Shown here in pieces: positions 35,685 through 45,528 of a DNA stretch of 64,000 nt. Below the pieces are notes generated by a model. It was given only the letters and a program-made list of their open reading frames with translations, ran no database searches and was not told the DNA's origin. Within the stretch, counting starts at the first letter, position 1; the number at the start of each line of letters is the position of its first letter. This stretch comes from Salinispora pacifica CNR114 (GTDB lineage: Bacteria > Actinomycetota > Actinomycetes > Mycobacteriales > Micromonosporaceae): contig NZ_AZWO01000026.1 in NCBI RefSeq assembly GCF_000514775.1, positions 1 to 64,000 of the forward strand, written 5' to 3'. The position numbers and the translations under genes were made by a program.

Positions 35685-37373
35685 TCAGACCTCCACCACG
35701 TTCGGCACGATCATGGGCCGACGGCGGTAGGCGTCGTTGACCCACCGCCCCACCGTGCGCCGCACGATCTGCTGCAGCTGGTGCGGGTCGGTGATGCCGT
35801 CGGAGGCCGCGCGGTTGAGCGCCTCGGTGATCAACGGCACCACCGGGCTGAACGCCTCCGGGTCCTCGGAGAAGCCCTTCGCGGAGACGGTCGGCCCACC
35901 GACCACCTTCCCGGTGACCGAGTCGACCACCACGGTGGCCGCGATGAACCCGCCGTCGCCGAGGATCCGCCGCTCGGTGAGCAGCGACTCCGACACGTCC
36001 CCGACGGCGAGGCCGTCGACGTAGACGTACCGGCTCCTGACCCGTCCGACCAGGCTGGCCCGCCCCTCGACCAGGTCGACCACGTCGCCGTCCTCACAGA
36101 GCACCACCCGATCGGCGGCGACTCCGGACTCGACGCCGAGCCGGGCGTGGGCGCGCAGGTGCCGCCACTCCCCGTGGACCGGCATCAGGTTGCTCGGCCG
36201 AACCATGTTGAGCAGGTAGAGCAGCTCGCCAGCGGGGGCGTGCCCGGAGACGTGCACCTTGGCCACGTCCTTGTGCACGACGACGGCACCCGCCCGGGCC
36301 AGCCGGTTGATCACCCGGTAGACGGAGGTCTCGTTGCCGGGCACCAGCGAGGAGGCGAGCACCACGGTGTCGCCGGGAGCGATGGTGATGTGCCGGTGGT
36401 CACCGCTGGCCATCCGGCCCAGCGCGCTCATCGGCTCACCCTGACTACCGGTCGACATCAGCACGATCTGGTCGGGCGGCATGCTGGTGGCCTCGTCGAG
36501 CCCGACGACCAGGCCGGGCGGGATGTTCAGCAGACCGAGGTCGCGGGCGATGCCCATGTTGCGCACCATCGACCGGCCGATCAGCGCCACCTTGCGGCCA
36601 TGCTCCACCGCGGAGTCGAAGACCTGCTGGACCCGGTGCACGTGCGAGGCGAACGACGCGACGATGATCCGGCCCCGAGCCTTGGCGAAGATCGAGTCGA
36701 GCACCGGGCCGATCTCCCGCTCGGGCGTGACGAAGCCGGGGATCTCGGCGTTGGTGGAGTCGGACAGGAGCAGGTCCACCCCCTCCGCGCCGAGCCGCGC
36801 GAAGCCGGCCAGGTCGGTGATCCGGCCGTCCAGCGGGAGCTGGTCCATCTTGAAGTCACCGGTGTGCAGCACCAGGCCGGCCGGGGTGCGGATGGCCACG
36901 GCGAGCGCGTCCGGGATCGAGTGGTTGACCGCGAAGAACTCACACTCGAAGGGGCCCAGTTGCTCCCGACCGCCCTCCCGCACCGTCAGCGTGTACGGCT
37001 GGATCCGCCGCTCGGCGAGCTTCGCCTCGACCAGGGCGAGGGTGAACTCCGAACCGACCAGCGGGATGTCCGGCTTGTGGGCGAGCAGGTACGGCACCGC
37101 GCCGATGTGGTCCTCGTGGCCGTGCGTGAGCACGATCGCCTGTACGTCATCGAGGCGGTCCAGGATCGGGGCGAAGTCGGGCAGGATCAGGTCCACCCCC
37201 GGCTGCTCCACGTCCGGGAAGAGCACGCCGCAGTCGACGACCAGCAGCTTCCCGTCGTACTCGAAGACGGTCATGTTCCGACCGATGGCGCCGAGCCCGC
37301 CCAGCGGAACGATCCGCAACCCACCCTCGGGCAGCGGCGGCGGCAGTTCTGTCTCGATTCGCGCCTCGGTCAC
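35685..37373 (-). CDS. rnj: Ribonuclease J
   Basis: 562 residues. The metallo-beta-lactamase motif LTHGHEDHIGAV (H84, H86, D88, H89) and later HTGDFKMD, SDSTNAE and the VSGHAPAGEL stretch are those of beta-CASP RNase J. The enzyme is both a 5'-3' exonuclease and an endonuclease acting in mRNA decay and rRNA maturation. It follows dapA by 52 bp, and the same dapA-rnj pairing is known from other actinobacteria. Confidence 0.95.
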   Translation of the reverse strand: MTEARIETELPPPLPEGGLRIVPLGGLGAIGRNMTVFEYDGKLLVVDCGVLFPDVEQPGVDLILPDFAPILDRLDDVQAIVLTHGHEDHIGAVPYLLAHKPDIPLVGSEFTLALVEAKLAERRIQPYTLTVREGGREQLGPFECEFFAVNHSIPDALAVAIRTPAGLVLHTGDFKMDQLPLDGRITDLAGFARLGAEGVDLLLSDSTNAEIPGFVTPEREIGPVLDSIFAKARGRIIVASFASHVHRVQQVFDSAVEHGRKVALIGRSMVRNMGIARDLGLLNIPPGLVVGLDEATSMPPDQIVLMSTGSQGEPMSALGRMASGDHRHITIAPGDTVVLASSLVPGNETSVYRVINRLARAGAVVVHKDVAKVHVSGHAPAGELLYLLNMVRPSNLMPVHGEWRHLRAHARLGVESGVAADRVVLCEDGDVVDLVEGRASLVGRVRSRYVYVDGLAVGDVSESLLTERRILGDGGFIAATVVVDSVTGKVVGGPTVSAKGFSEDPEAFSPVVPLITEALNRAASDGITDPHQLQQIVRRTVGRWVNDAYRRRPMIVPNVVEV

Positions 37374-37425
37374 GCGTTCACCTCATTCTGCGACGCCGTC
37401 ACCCGGCGTCCGTCGTGTCGTTCGT

Positions 37426-38352
37426 TCATTCAGGGAGGTCCAGGCCCGCCGCCGCACAGTCGGCGCGGAGCTGGGCGAGCTGGTCGGCGGTGGCGTCCAC
37501 CAGCGGGGAGCGGACCGGGCCGGCGGGCAGTCCCCTCGCCGCCAGGCCGGCCTTGACCAGGATCGTGCCGGGAGCCCGGAAGATGCCCGTGTACAGCGGC
37601 AGCAGCTGTCGGTGCAGGGCGAGCGCGGTGGCGTTGTCCCCCGCGTCGAACGCCCGGATCATCTCCTGGGTCCGCGCCCCGGTGAAGTGGGTTGACGTGC
37701 CCACCACGCCGACCGAACCCACCGCCAGCGCGGGCAGGAGGAGCGAATCCTCGCCGCTGTAGTAGGCCAGACCGGTCCGGCTGGTCACCCAGCTGGTGGC
37801 GGTCAGGTCGCCCTTGGCGTCCTTCACCGCGACGATCCGCCCGTGCTCGGCCAGGCGCACCAGCGTCTCGGTCTCGATCGCCACCCCGGCGCGGTGCGGA
37901 ATGTCGTAGAGCATCACCGGCAACCCGCTGGCGTCGGCCACCGCGGTGAAGTGTCGCACCAGGCCCGCCTGCGGTGGCTTGCTGTAGTACGGCGTCACCA
38001 CCAGCAGGCCGTGCGCTCCGGCCTTCTCCGCCGCAGCGGCCAGCTCGATGGTGTGCCGGGTGTCGTTGGTGCCGACCCCGGCCACCACCTTGGCTCGATC
38101 GCCGACGGCCGCGACCACCGTCTGGATCAGGCGTTCCTTCTCCGCGTCGGTCGTGGTCGGCGACTCACCGGTGGTGCCGTTGACCACCAGCGCGTCGTTG
38201 CCCTGCTCGTCGACCAGGTAGTTCGCCAACCGGGCCGCACCATCCAGATCGAGCGCACCATCGGCGGCAAAGGGGGTCACCATGGCCGTGAGCACCCGCC
38301 CGAACGGCCGGGAGGCCGTCCGGGCGGGGGTGTCGGGGAGGTCACTCGTCAT
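37426..38352 (-). CDS. dapA: 4-hydroxy-tetrahydrodipicolinate synthase
   Basis: 308 residues. FGRVLTAMVTPFAADGALDLDG, NGTTGESPTTTDAEKERL, VMLYDIPHRAG (catalytic Tyr) and IVAVKDAKGDL (Schiff-base Lys) are the DHDPS signatures. It condenses pyruvate with aspartate semialdehyde, the first step of the diaminopimelate/lysine branch; the next enzyme, dapB, lies about 5 kb to the right. It sits between thyX and rnj on the same strand, after a terminator-like hairpin at the thyX stop. Confidence 0.96.
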   Translation of the reverse strand: MTSDLPDTPARTASRPFGRVLTAMVTPFAADGALDLDGAARLANYLVDEQGNDALVVNGTTGESPTTTDAEKERLIQTVVAAVGDRAKVVAGVGTNDTRHTIELAAAAEKAGAHGLLVVTPYYSKPPQAGLVRHFTAVADASGLPVMLYDIPHRAGVAIETETLVRLAEHGRIVAVKDAKGDLTATSWVTSRTGLAYYSGEDSLLLPALAVGSVGVVGTSTHFTGARTQEMIRAFDAGDNATALALHRQLLPLYTGIFRAPGTILVKAGLAARGLPAGPVRSPLVDATADQLAQLRADCAAAGLDLPE

Positions 38353-38375
38353 GCGTCCAACCTAGCGGACGGCCG

Positions 38376-38402
38376 CTGAGCCCCCGACGGGGAAGGGCTC
38401 AG
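38376..38402 (-). terminator. Terminator-like hairpin at the thyX stop codon
   Basis: CTGAGCCC (38376-38383) pairs with GGGCTCAG (38395-38402); the inner CCG/CGG can extend the stem. The right arm includes the thyX stop (38399-38401) and the structure precedes dapA by 24 bases. It may reduce read-through from thyX into dapA. Confidence 0.6.
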
Positions 38403-39142
38403 GACACCTCCGCGTGCGGGCTGGTCGCCACCTCGGTGCCGTCGGGCAGGGAGGAGATCACGAAGTCGTTGAAGACGCTCGGGGCCACCCCCTGCAGCTG
38501 GCGGAGGCACTCCACCGCCAGCTCCCGGATCTCCACGTCGGCGTGCTCGGTCGCCCGCATGCCGATGAAGTGCCGCCACGCCCGGTAGTTGCCGGTGACC
38601 ACGATGCGGGTCTCGGTGGCGTTCGGCAACACCGCCCGCGCCGCCTGCCGGGCACGCTTACGCCGCAGGGTGGCGTTGGGTTCGTCGGTGAAGCGCTGCT
38701 CCAGGCCCGCCAGCAATTCGGTGTACGCCCGTACGCTCGCCTCGGCGGCCTCCACGAACCGCTTGTGTAGCTCCGGGTCGTCGGCGATCACGGCCGGCTC
38801 CACCATCGCCGCGTCCCGCTCCGGCACATACCGCTGGGACAGCTGCGAGAACGAGAAGTGCCGGTGCCGGATCAACTCGTGGGTGAGCGACCGCGACACC
38901 CCGGTGAGGTAGAAGCTCACCGAGCCGTGCTCCAGCACGCTCAGGTGGCCCACCTCGAGAATGTGGGCGAGGTAGCCGGCGTTGGTCGCCGTCGCCGGGT
39001 TTGGCTTCTTCCAACTCTGGTAGCAGGCCCGCCCAGCGAACTCCGCGAGCGCCTGCCCTCCGTCCGCGTCAGTCGACCACTCAACGTCGTCTGGGGGCGC
39101 GAACTGGGTCCACGCAATGAGCTTGACCTGGGGCTGCACCAT
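38399..39142 (-). CDS. thyX: Flavin-dependent thymidylate synthase
   Basis: About 247 residues. The ThyX signature [13 protein letters not shown] lies at 92-104, with [15 protein letters not shown] before it and the later [18 protein letters not shown]. ThyX methylates dUMP to dTMP using FAD, NADPH and methylene-tetrahydrofolate, which regenerates tetrahydrofolate. Two starts are close, ATG 39149-39151 and ATG 39140-39142; AGGA sits 9 bases before the latter, so I prefer it. Longer upstream extensions lack homology. Same strand as dapA and rnj. Confidence 0.95.
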   Translation of the reverse strand: MVQPQVKLIAWTQFAPPDDVEWSTDADGGQALAEFAGRACYQSWKKPNPATATNAGYLAHILEVGHLSVLEHGSVSFYLTGVSRSLTHELIRHRHFSFSQLSQRYVPERDAAMVEPAVIADDPELHKRFVEAAEASVRAYTELLAGLEQRFTDEPNATLRRKRARQAARAVLPNATETRIVVTGNYRAWRHFIGMRATEHADVEIRELAVECLRQLQGVAPSVFNDFVISSLPDGTEVATSPHAEVS

Positions 39143-39394
39143 GTCCGGCATTCCTGCGACTGTAGTGGCGCGACCGGCGCCGACGGAAATCGGACCCCGC
39201 AGCTTGCCTCCCGCCCCGAGCGACCGGGGGCGCCGGCGCATCCTGTCGAGCTGCCCACACAAACGGGGCGTGCCAGGGGTGGACCGACCGTCAGCGGCTG
39301 CCGCACCACCTGGACCTGCGGTCCCGACGCGGACCACCACCCCCGTACCTCGACCGGCAACCCACGACCGGCGGGGCCGAGCCGCGGAGCCCGG

Positions 39395-39982
39395 TCAGAC
39401 GTAGAGCGTGGTGAACGGTGCCCAGGGCAGGTTACGCGCCACGGAGAAAGCCAACCAGGCGCCCAGGAAGACCCCGATCAGCTTGTTGCTGATCCGCAGT
39501 TCGGGCAGCCGCCACCCGAAGGCCTGCCGACCCGCCCACGCCACGAACAGGTACGCCAGGAAGGGAAGCGCGAAGACGAGAAGGAGATGGTGTCGGGCAG
39601 CGGCCGGCAGGTCGGCGTGCAGCAGGTACCAAAGGGCCCGGGTGCCACCACAGCCCGGACAGTCGAGCCCGCTCGTCAGCTTGAGCAGGCAGGTGGGGGC
39701 CGCATCCGGCGTGGACCGGGTCGGATCGATCATCAGCGTGTAGCCGATACCGGCGCCGACACAGCCCAGGGCGGCCAGTGGCACCGCCCACCGAGGCGAG
39801 CGTTGCTGGAGACGGAGCACGAATCGGGTCAGTCGGTCCGGCTGCGGAGCCGGATGGACCGGCGTCGCCTCCACCGGCCAGCCATCCGGCGGCGGGGCCC
39901 CAGCCGCGGACGGCTGGTCAGCAGCATCAGTCGCCGCGGCGGCCCGGCTCTGCGGCCCGTCAACGCTCGTCACGTCGATCAC
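39395..39982 (-). CDS. DUF2752 membrane protein
   Basis: 195 residues. An Ala/Pro-rich N-terminal stretch of about 55 residues is followed by membrane helices. The DUF2752 signature lies between them: CLLKLTSGLDCPGCGGTRA with its two closely spaced Cys residues, then WYLLHADLPAAARHHLLL. Function of DUF2752 is unknown. Its start overlaps the stop of the upstream AlkX-like gene by 4 bp (39979-39982), so the pair is translationally coupled; the biological link is not clear. Confidence 0.85.
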   Translation of the reverse strand: MIDVTSVDGPQSRAAAATDAADQPSAAGAPPPDGWPVEATPVHPAPQPDRLTRFVLRLQQRSPRWAVPLAALGCVGAGIGYTLMIDPTRSTPDAAPTCLLKLTSGLDCPGCGGTRALWYLLHADLPAAARHHLLLVFALPFLAYLFVAWAGRQAFGWRLPELRISNKLIGVFLGAWLAFSVARNLPWAPFTTLYV

Positions 39983-41208
39983 GGTACACCCGCCACGCTC
40001 CTCAGGGCAGCGGCCAGCGGCACCGCCAGGTCACCGGCGGTCGGTGGCGCCACTGCGGCCAGGCCCAGCCAGCCGGCGAGCCGGTACAGCTCGGCGGCGA
40101 GCGCGAGCGCCGTCTCACCCGCCTCAACGCCGGGCTCCTGCCAGGCTGCCGGCACGAGGAGTACCCCGTGCTTCCGGTCGGCCTTCAGGTCGACCCGGGC
40201 CGTGAACCGCTCCCCCTGGAGAAACGGCAACACGTAGTAGCCGTGCACCCGCTTCGGCGCCGGGACGTAGATCTCGATGCGGTAGCTGAAATCGAACAAC
40301 CGCAGCGTGCGGCCCCGCTCCCAGACCAGCGGGTCGAAGGGGCTGACCAGCCGGTTGCCCCGCACCCAACGCGGCAGTCGGGCCTCGGCGTGCAGCCAGG
40401 CCGGCTGCCGCCAGCCCGACACGGTTACCGGAAGCAGCTCCCCCGCCTCCGCCAGCTCGGCAATCGCCGCCCGCGCCTGCGCCAGCGGCAACCGGAAGTA
40501 GTCCCGCAGCTCCGGCTCCGCCGCCACGCCGAGGGAGCGGGCGGCCACGGCCACCAGAGTCCGGTACGCCTCGGCGTCGCTCGGGGTGGGCGCCGCCAGT
40601 ACCGCCGGCGGCAGCACCTGCTCCGGCAGGGCGTAACGGCGGGCGAAGGACGTCGTACGCTCGGCGGCCGTCACCTCACCGGACCAGAACAGGTACTCCA
40701 CCGCCCGCTTCGTCGCGGACCAGTTCCAGCCCCAGTTGCCGGTCACCCGGTCAGCGTCGTGCTCGATCTCCGCGGCGGTGATCGGCCCGCGGGCCGCTAC
40801 CTCGTCCCGGACCCACGCCACCAGATCCGGCTGCTCCTCGGCGATCCGGCGCATGCCGCCCCAGGCCTGGCTACGGGCGCGCGCCATCCGCCAGCGCAGC
40901 GCCGGCTGCAACGCGACCGGCACCAGCGACGCCTCGTGCCCCCAGTACTCGAAAAGATCCCGGGGGTGGCGGTACGCGGCCGCGTCGAGCAGCGTCGTCG
41001 GGTAGGGACCGAGGCGGCTGTAGAGCGGCAGATAGTGCGCCCGCTGGAGCACGTTGACCGAGTCCAGCTGGATCAGACCGACCCGGTCCAGCACCCGACG
41101 CAGGTGCCGGCGGGTGGGCACACCGGTCGGCGCGGGGTCGGTGAAACCCTGGGCTGCCAGGGCGATCCGTCGGGCTTGGGCGAGCGAGAGCGATTCCGGC
41201 GCGGTCAT
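39979..41208 (-). CDS. Winged-helix DNA-binding protein, AlkX/YcaQ-like DNA glycosylase
   Basis: 409 residues of the HTH_42 superfamily, three tandem winged helices. The N-terminal signature GLIQLDSVNVLQRAHYLPLYSRLGPY includes Q47-L48-D49, the Q-x-D catalytic motif reported for YcaQ (AlkX) glycosylases; the AlkZ branch has Q-x-Q. Such enzymes excise bulky alkylated bases and unhook interstrand crosslinks. Activity is inferred from the motif. The downstream DUF2752 gene overlaps by 4 bp, and a GT87 gene begins upstream of it, 10 bp away. Confidence 0.85.
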   Translation of the reverse strand: MTAPESLSLAQARRIALAAQGFTDPAPTGVPTRRHLRRVLDRVGLIQLDSVNVLQRAHYLPLYSRLGPYPTTLLDAAAYRHPRDLFEYWGHEASLVPVALQPALRWRMARARSQAWGGMRRIAEEQPDLVAWVRDEVAARGPITAAEIEHDADRVTGNWGWNWSATKRAVEYLFWSGEVTAAERTTSFARRYALPEQVLPPAVLAAPTPSDAEAYRTLVAVAARSLGVAAEPELRDYFRLPLAQARAAIAELAEAGELLPVTVSGWRQPAWLHAEARLPRWVRGNRLVSPFDPLVWERGRTLRLFDFSYRIEIYVPAPKRVHGYYVLPFLQGERFTARVDLKADRKHGVLLVPAAWQEPGVEAGETALALAAELYRLAGWLGLAAVAPPTAGDLAVPLAAALRSVAGVP

Positions 41209-41218
41209 CGCGGGGACA

Positions 41219-42454
41219 CTAGGTCACCGGTACGACACTGCTCCGGGGACGGCCCTCCTCCTGCCCGGCCGTCCCGACCGCGGTCTGGTGTGTCACGGTC
41301 CGGATCGGCAGAAACGCCAGCAGGGCCAGGCTGATCCAGACGTACGTGTTGCTGCCGAGGAAGCCGTCGATCCCGGTGAAGTCCCGCTCCCAGGCCCACA
41401 CGATCCGGCTGATCAGGAACGCGTACGCGATGCCCACGGCCGCCAGTAGCCGGCGCTGCCGACGGCTGCCGGCGGGCGCCGCCATCGCGTTGTCCACCAA
41501 CAGGATGAGCGCCGGCAGCAGCCAGACCAGATGGTGTACCCAGGTGACCGGGCTGACCAGACACATCAGCACACCGGTCAACGCCAGCCCGGTCGCCTCG
41601 TCACCGACCGCCACCGCAGCCCGGGCCCGCCACACCCAGAGCGCCAGCACCACCACCACCAGCGCCAACCAGGCGACGGTACTCGGATTCTCCGGGTTCA
41701 GCCGGGCCACCACTCCACGGAGGGACTGGTTGGAGACGAAGGAGAGCTCGCCCACGCGGTTGGTGTTCCACAGCGCCTCGGTCCAGAACTCCCGGGAGGC
41801 ATCCGGGAAGAGGGTGGCGGCGAACAGGGTCGCGCCGGCGGCGGTGCCCATCGCGGTTACCGCCGCCCGCCAGCGCCCGGTCACCAGCAGGTAGACGATG
41901 AAGATCCCCGGGGTCAGCTTGATCGCGGTGGCCAGGCCGATGGTGGCACCGGCCCACCGGCTACCCGAAGGCAGTAACCGCAGCAGATCAACCGCCACCA
42001 GAAACAGCAACAGCATGTTGACCTGGCCAAAGTTCACCGTCTCCCGCATCGGCTCGTAGGCCGCGGCGAGGCAGAGCGCCACCGCGATGGCAAACCAGCG
42101 GGTCCAGCCAGCGCGGCGCGAGATCGGGTCCAGCAGCCACCAGAACAGCACCAGGGTGACCACCACGCTCGCGGAGACGCTCAGCACGATCGCCATAGTC
42201 CAGGAGACGTACGCCATCGGCAGCATGACCAGGGCTGCGAACGGCGGGTAGGTGAAGCCGTACTGGGTGAACGGGCGCAGGAAGTCGTAGATCTCTCCGC
42301 CGTCGTGCACCCAGTAGCGGATCGCGCCGTAGTAGACCCCAAGGTCAAAAAATCCGTGCCGCGCGGCCGCCACGGACAGGAACAGGGCCACCCCGATGGC
42401 GAGCCCGACCACACCGATCGCCTGTCTGACCGTCCGCTTGGCACCCTGCGCCAT
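41219..42454 (-). CDS. GT87 (DUF2029) polyprenyl-phosphate mannose-dependent alpha-1,2-mannosyltransferase
   Basis: 411 residues from ATG 42452-42454, preceded by GGAGGAGG; a longer in-frame extension reads into the divergent promoter. About ten hydrophobic segments. LGVYYGAIRYWVHDGGEIYDFLRP after TM1 carries the acidic residue typical of GT87, and MRETVNFGQVNMLLLFLVAVDLL is the family's central signature. Such enzymes add mannose in phosphatidylinositol mannoside or lipoarabinomannan-like glycan synthesis. Divergent from the GNAT gene by only 35 bp. Confidence 0.87.
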   Translation of the reverse strand: MAQGAKRTVRQAIGVVGLAIGVALFLSVAAARHGFFDLGVYYGAIRYWVHDGGEIYDFLRPFTQYGFTYPPFAALVMLPMAYVSWTMAIVLSVSASVVVTLVLFWWLLDPISRRAGWTRWFAIAVALCLAAAYEPMRETVNFGQVNMLLLFLVAVDLLRLLPSGSRWAGATIGLATAIKLTPGIFIVYLLVTGRWRAAVTAMGTAAGATLFAATLFPDASREFWTEALWNTNRVGELSFVSNQSLRGVVARLNPENPSTVAWLALVVVVLALWVWRARAAVAVGDEATGLALTGVLMCLVSPVTWVHHLVWLLPALILLVDNAMAAPAGSRRQRRLLAAVGIAYAFLISRIVWAWERDFTGIDGFLGSNTYVWISLALLAFLPIRTVTHQTAVGTAGQEEGRPRSSVVPVT

Positions 42455-42489
42455 CGTCGCCTCCTCCACCCTGCGTAGGCTTTCGTGCC

Positions 42490-43086
42490 ATGGCTCTCGG
42501 GTACGTCCGCCCGGCGCGTCCGCAGGACGCCGGCGATATCGCACGCATCCAACTCGCAACCTGGCGGGTCGCGTACCGCCGCATCCTGCCCCGGCAGGTG
42601 CTCGCGAACCTCGACGAGGCGTGGCTGGCCCAGCGGTGGACCGCAGCGGTGCAAGAGCCGCCCTCGGCCGCCCACCGGGTGCTGGTCGCCGTCGAACAGG
42701 CCGAGCAATCGTATCTGGTGGGGTTCGCCGCCTCCGGCCCGGCCGACGCCGAGGCCCAGGCGCCCGGCGAACCCGCCGAAGCGCTGGGTCCGAAGGTCGT
42801 CGCGGTCACCGACCTGCTGGTGGAGCCGCGCTGGGGCCGGCGCGGGCACGGCAGTCGGCTACTCGCCGCGGCGGTGGACCACTGGCGTGATGACGGGTTC
42901 ACCCGCGCGGTGGCGTGGGCGTTCGATGCCGACGCGGCGACCCGGGGGTTTCTGACCGGCACCGGGTGGGAGCCGGACGGGGCGACCCGCGCGTTGGACG
43001 TGGACGACATGCTGGTCGCCCAGTTACGACTACACGTCGCGGTCCCCGCGGAACCGACCCGACTCCCGGACGATCCGACTCCCTGA
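42490..43086 (+). CDS. GNAT-family N-acetyltransferase
   Basis: 198 residues. YVRPARPQDAGDIARIQLATWRVAYR opens the fold, and VTDLLVEPRWGRRGHGSRLLAAAVDHWRDDG is acetyl-CoA-binding motif A with R-x-x-G-x-G/S spacing. The acceptor is unknown. A run PGEPAEALGPKV sits where other members have a strand and may be a local loop. The C-terminus is encoded by the first units of a 16-bp tandem repeat that spans the stop codon at 43084-43086, so the end of the protein may vary between strains. Confidence 0.83.
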   Translation: MALGYVRPARPQDAGDIARIQLATWRVAYRRILPRQVLANLDEAWLAQRWTAAVQEPPSAAHRVLVAVEQAEQSYLVGFAASGPADAEAQAPGEPAEALGPKVVAVTDLLVEPRWGRRGHGSRLLAAAVDHWRDDGFTRAVAWAFDADAATRGFLTGTGWEPDGATRALDVDDMLVAQLRLHVAVPAEPTRLPDDPTP

Positions 43087-43122
43087 CGATCCGACTCCCT
43101 GACGACCCAACCTCCGGACGGC
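43059..43122. repeat. 16-bp tandem repeat spanning the GNAT stop codon
   Basis: Units CCGACTCCCGGACGAT (43059-43074), CCGACTCCCTGACGAT (43075-43090) and CCGACTCCCTGACGAC (43091-43106), then a degenerate fourth unit (43107-43122). The stop TGA is inside unit two. Because 16 is not a multiple of 3, loss or gain of a unit shifts the reading frame. Confidence 0.85.
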
Positions 43123-43170
43123 CCCGCGACCCCGGGCGGCCCGGTTCACCGCCGGTGCGGGACGATCCGC

Positions 43171-44088
<918 letters not shown>

Positions 44089-45480
44089 TCACTCCGGCGG
44101 GAAGTCGGACTCGCCGAACGGACCCACCACCGCCAGCGACATCGGGCGCCTCAGCAGCTCTGCGGCGAGCGCGTTCACGTCGGCCAGGGTGACCGCGTCC
44201 ACCTGGGCCAACAAGGTGTCGACCGGCATCAGTTCGCCGTAGAGCAGCTCCCCCTTGGCCAGCCGGCTCATCCGGGAACCACTGTCCTCCAGGCCCAGCA
44301 CGAACGCGCCCTTGCTCATGCCCTTGCCCCGGGCCAGCTCGGCTGCGGTGAGTCCGTCGGCGGCCGTCCGGGCCAGCTCCGCGCGGATCAACTCCAGCAC
44401 CTCGTTGGCTCGACCCGGGGCGCAGCCGGCGTAGACGGAGAACAGGCCGCTGTCGGCGTGTTGGCTGGCGTAGGAGTAGACCGAGTAGGCCAGCCCCCGC
44501 TGCTCGCGGATCTCCTGGAAGAGCCGGCTGGACATGCCGCCGCCGAGGATGTTGTTCAGCACCCCGAGGGCGAACCGACGCTCATCCCGCCGATCGATGC
44601 CGGTACAGCCAAGAACGACGTGCGCCTGCTCGGTCTCCTTCGGCCCAACCAGGGTGGTCGCCGGTTGCGTGCGTACCGCCGGGGTGGCGCTCCGGTAGGT
44701 AGCGGGCGCCGCCGGGTCGGTGTCCAGCGGTGTGCCCTGCAGCGCCTGCCGGACCAGCTTGACCACGCTGGAGTGATCAAGGTTCCCCGCGGCGGCGATG
44801 ACGATCCGAGGCGGGGTGTAGTGCCGCCGGTAGAAGCTCTGGATCTGTCGCCGGGTCATCGGGGTGACCGTCTGTTCCGTCCCCGAGATCAGCCGGCCGA
44901 GCGGGTGTTCACCGTAGACAGCCCGGGCGAAGAGGTCGTGCACCTCGTCGCCGGGCTCGTCGTCGTGCATGGCGATCTCCTCGAGGATCACGCCCCGCTC
45001 GACCTCCACGTCCTCCGGCGTCAGCACCGAGTCGGCGACCAGGTCGCACATCACGTCGATGGCGAGGGGTAGATCGTCGTCGAGGACCCGCGCGTAGTAG
45101 CAGGTGTATTCCTTCGTGGTGAAGGCGTTGGTCTCGCCGCCGACCGCCTCGATCGCCGACGAGATCTCCAGTGCCGACCGCCGGCGTGTCCCCTTGAACA
45201 GCAGGTGCTCAAGGAAGTGGGCGGCACCGGACTGGGGGCCGGTCTCGTCCCGGGAGCCGACCGACACCCAGATGCCGAACGAGACGCTGCGCATCGCGGG
45301 AATGGCCTCGGTGAGGACCCGCAGCCCGCTGGGGAGCACGGTCCGGCGGACCGTGCCACCCAGCGGGTCATCGCTGAGCGTACGGGTTACGGCGCGGCTG
45401 GCCGCGCCGCCGGGAGCACCCCGAAACGCGGCCACCCCCCGTCGTTCCGGTGTGGACGGTACGGAGACAGTCCGGCTCAC
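44089..45480 (-). CDS. M16-family zinc metallopeptidase
   Basis: 463 residues. The inverted zinc motif HFLEH (H88, E91, H92) sits in SGAAHFLEHLLFKGT, followed about 75 residues later by the third ligand Glu in the EDVEVERGVILEEIAMHDDEPGD segment. The second, inactive half (TTLVGPKETEQAHVVLGCTG to the end) completes the clamshell fold. Homologues sit next to pnp in actinobacteria (PepR in mycobacteria). The protein has a proline- and glycine-rich N-terminal stretch and no signal peptide, so it probably acts in the cytoplasm on peptides. It follows pnp by 48 bp. Confidence 0.93.
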   Translation of the reverse strand: MSRTVSVPSTPERRGVAAFRGAPGGAASRAVTRTLSDDPLGGTVRRTVLPSGLRVLTEAIPAMRSVSFGIWVSVGSRDETGPQSGAAHFLEHLLFKGTRRRSALEISSAIEAVGGETNAFTTKEYTCYYARVLDDDLPLAIDVMCDLVADSVLTPEDVEVERGVILEEIAMHDDEPGDEVHDLFARAVYGEHPLGRLISGTEQTVTPMTRRQIQSFYRRHYTPPRIVIAAAGNLDHSSVVKLVRQALQGTPLDTDPAAPATYRSATPAVRTQPATTLVGPKETEQAHVVLGCTGIDRRDERRFALGVLNNILGGGMSSRLFQEIREQRGLAYSVYSYASQHADSGLFSVYAGCAPGRANEVLELIRAELARTAADGLTAAELARGKGMSKGAFVLGLEDSGSRMSRLAKGELLYGELMPVDTLLAQVDAVTLADVNALAAELLRRPMSLAVVGPFGESDFPPE

Positions 45481-45528
45481 GAAGGGCTCCCGGTTCGACG
45501 AGGGGTGGATGGTGCGTTGGTCCGACGG

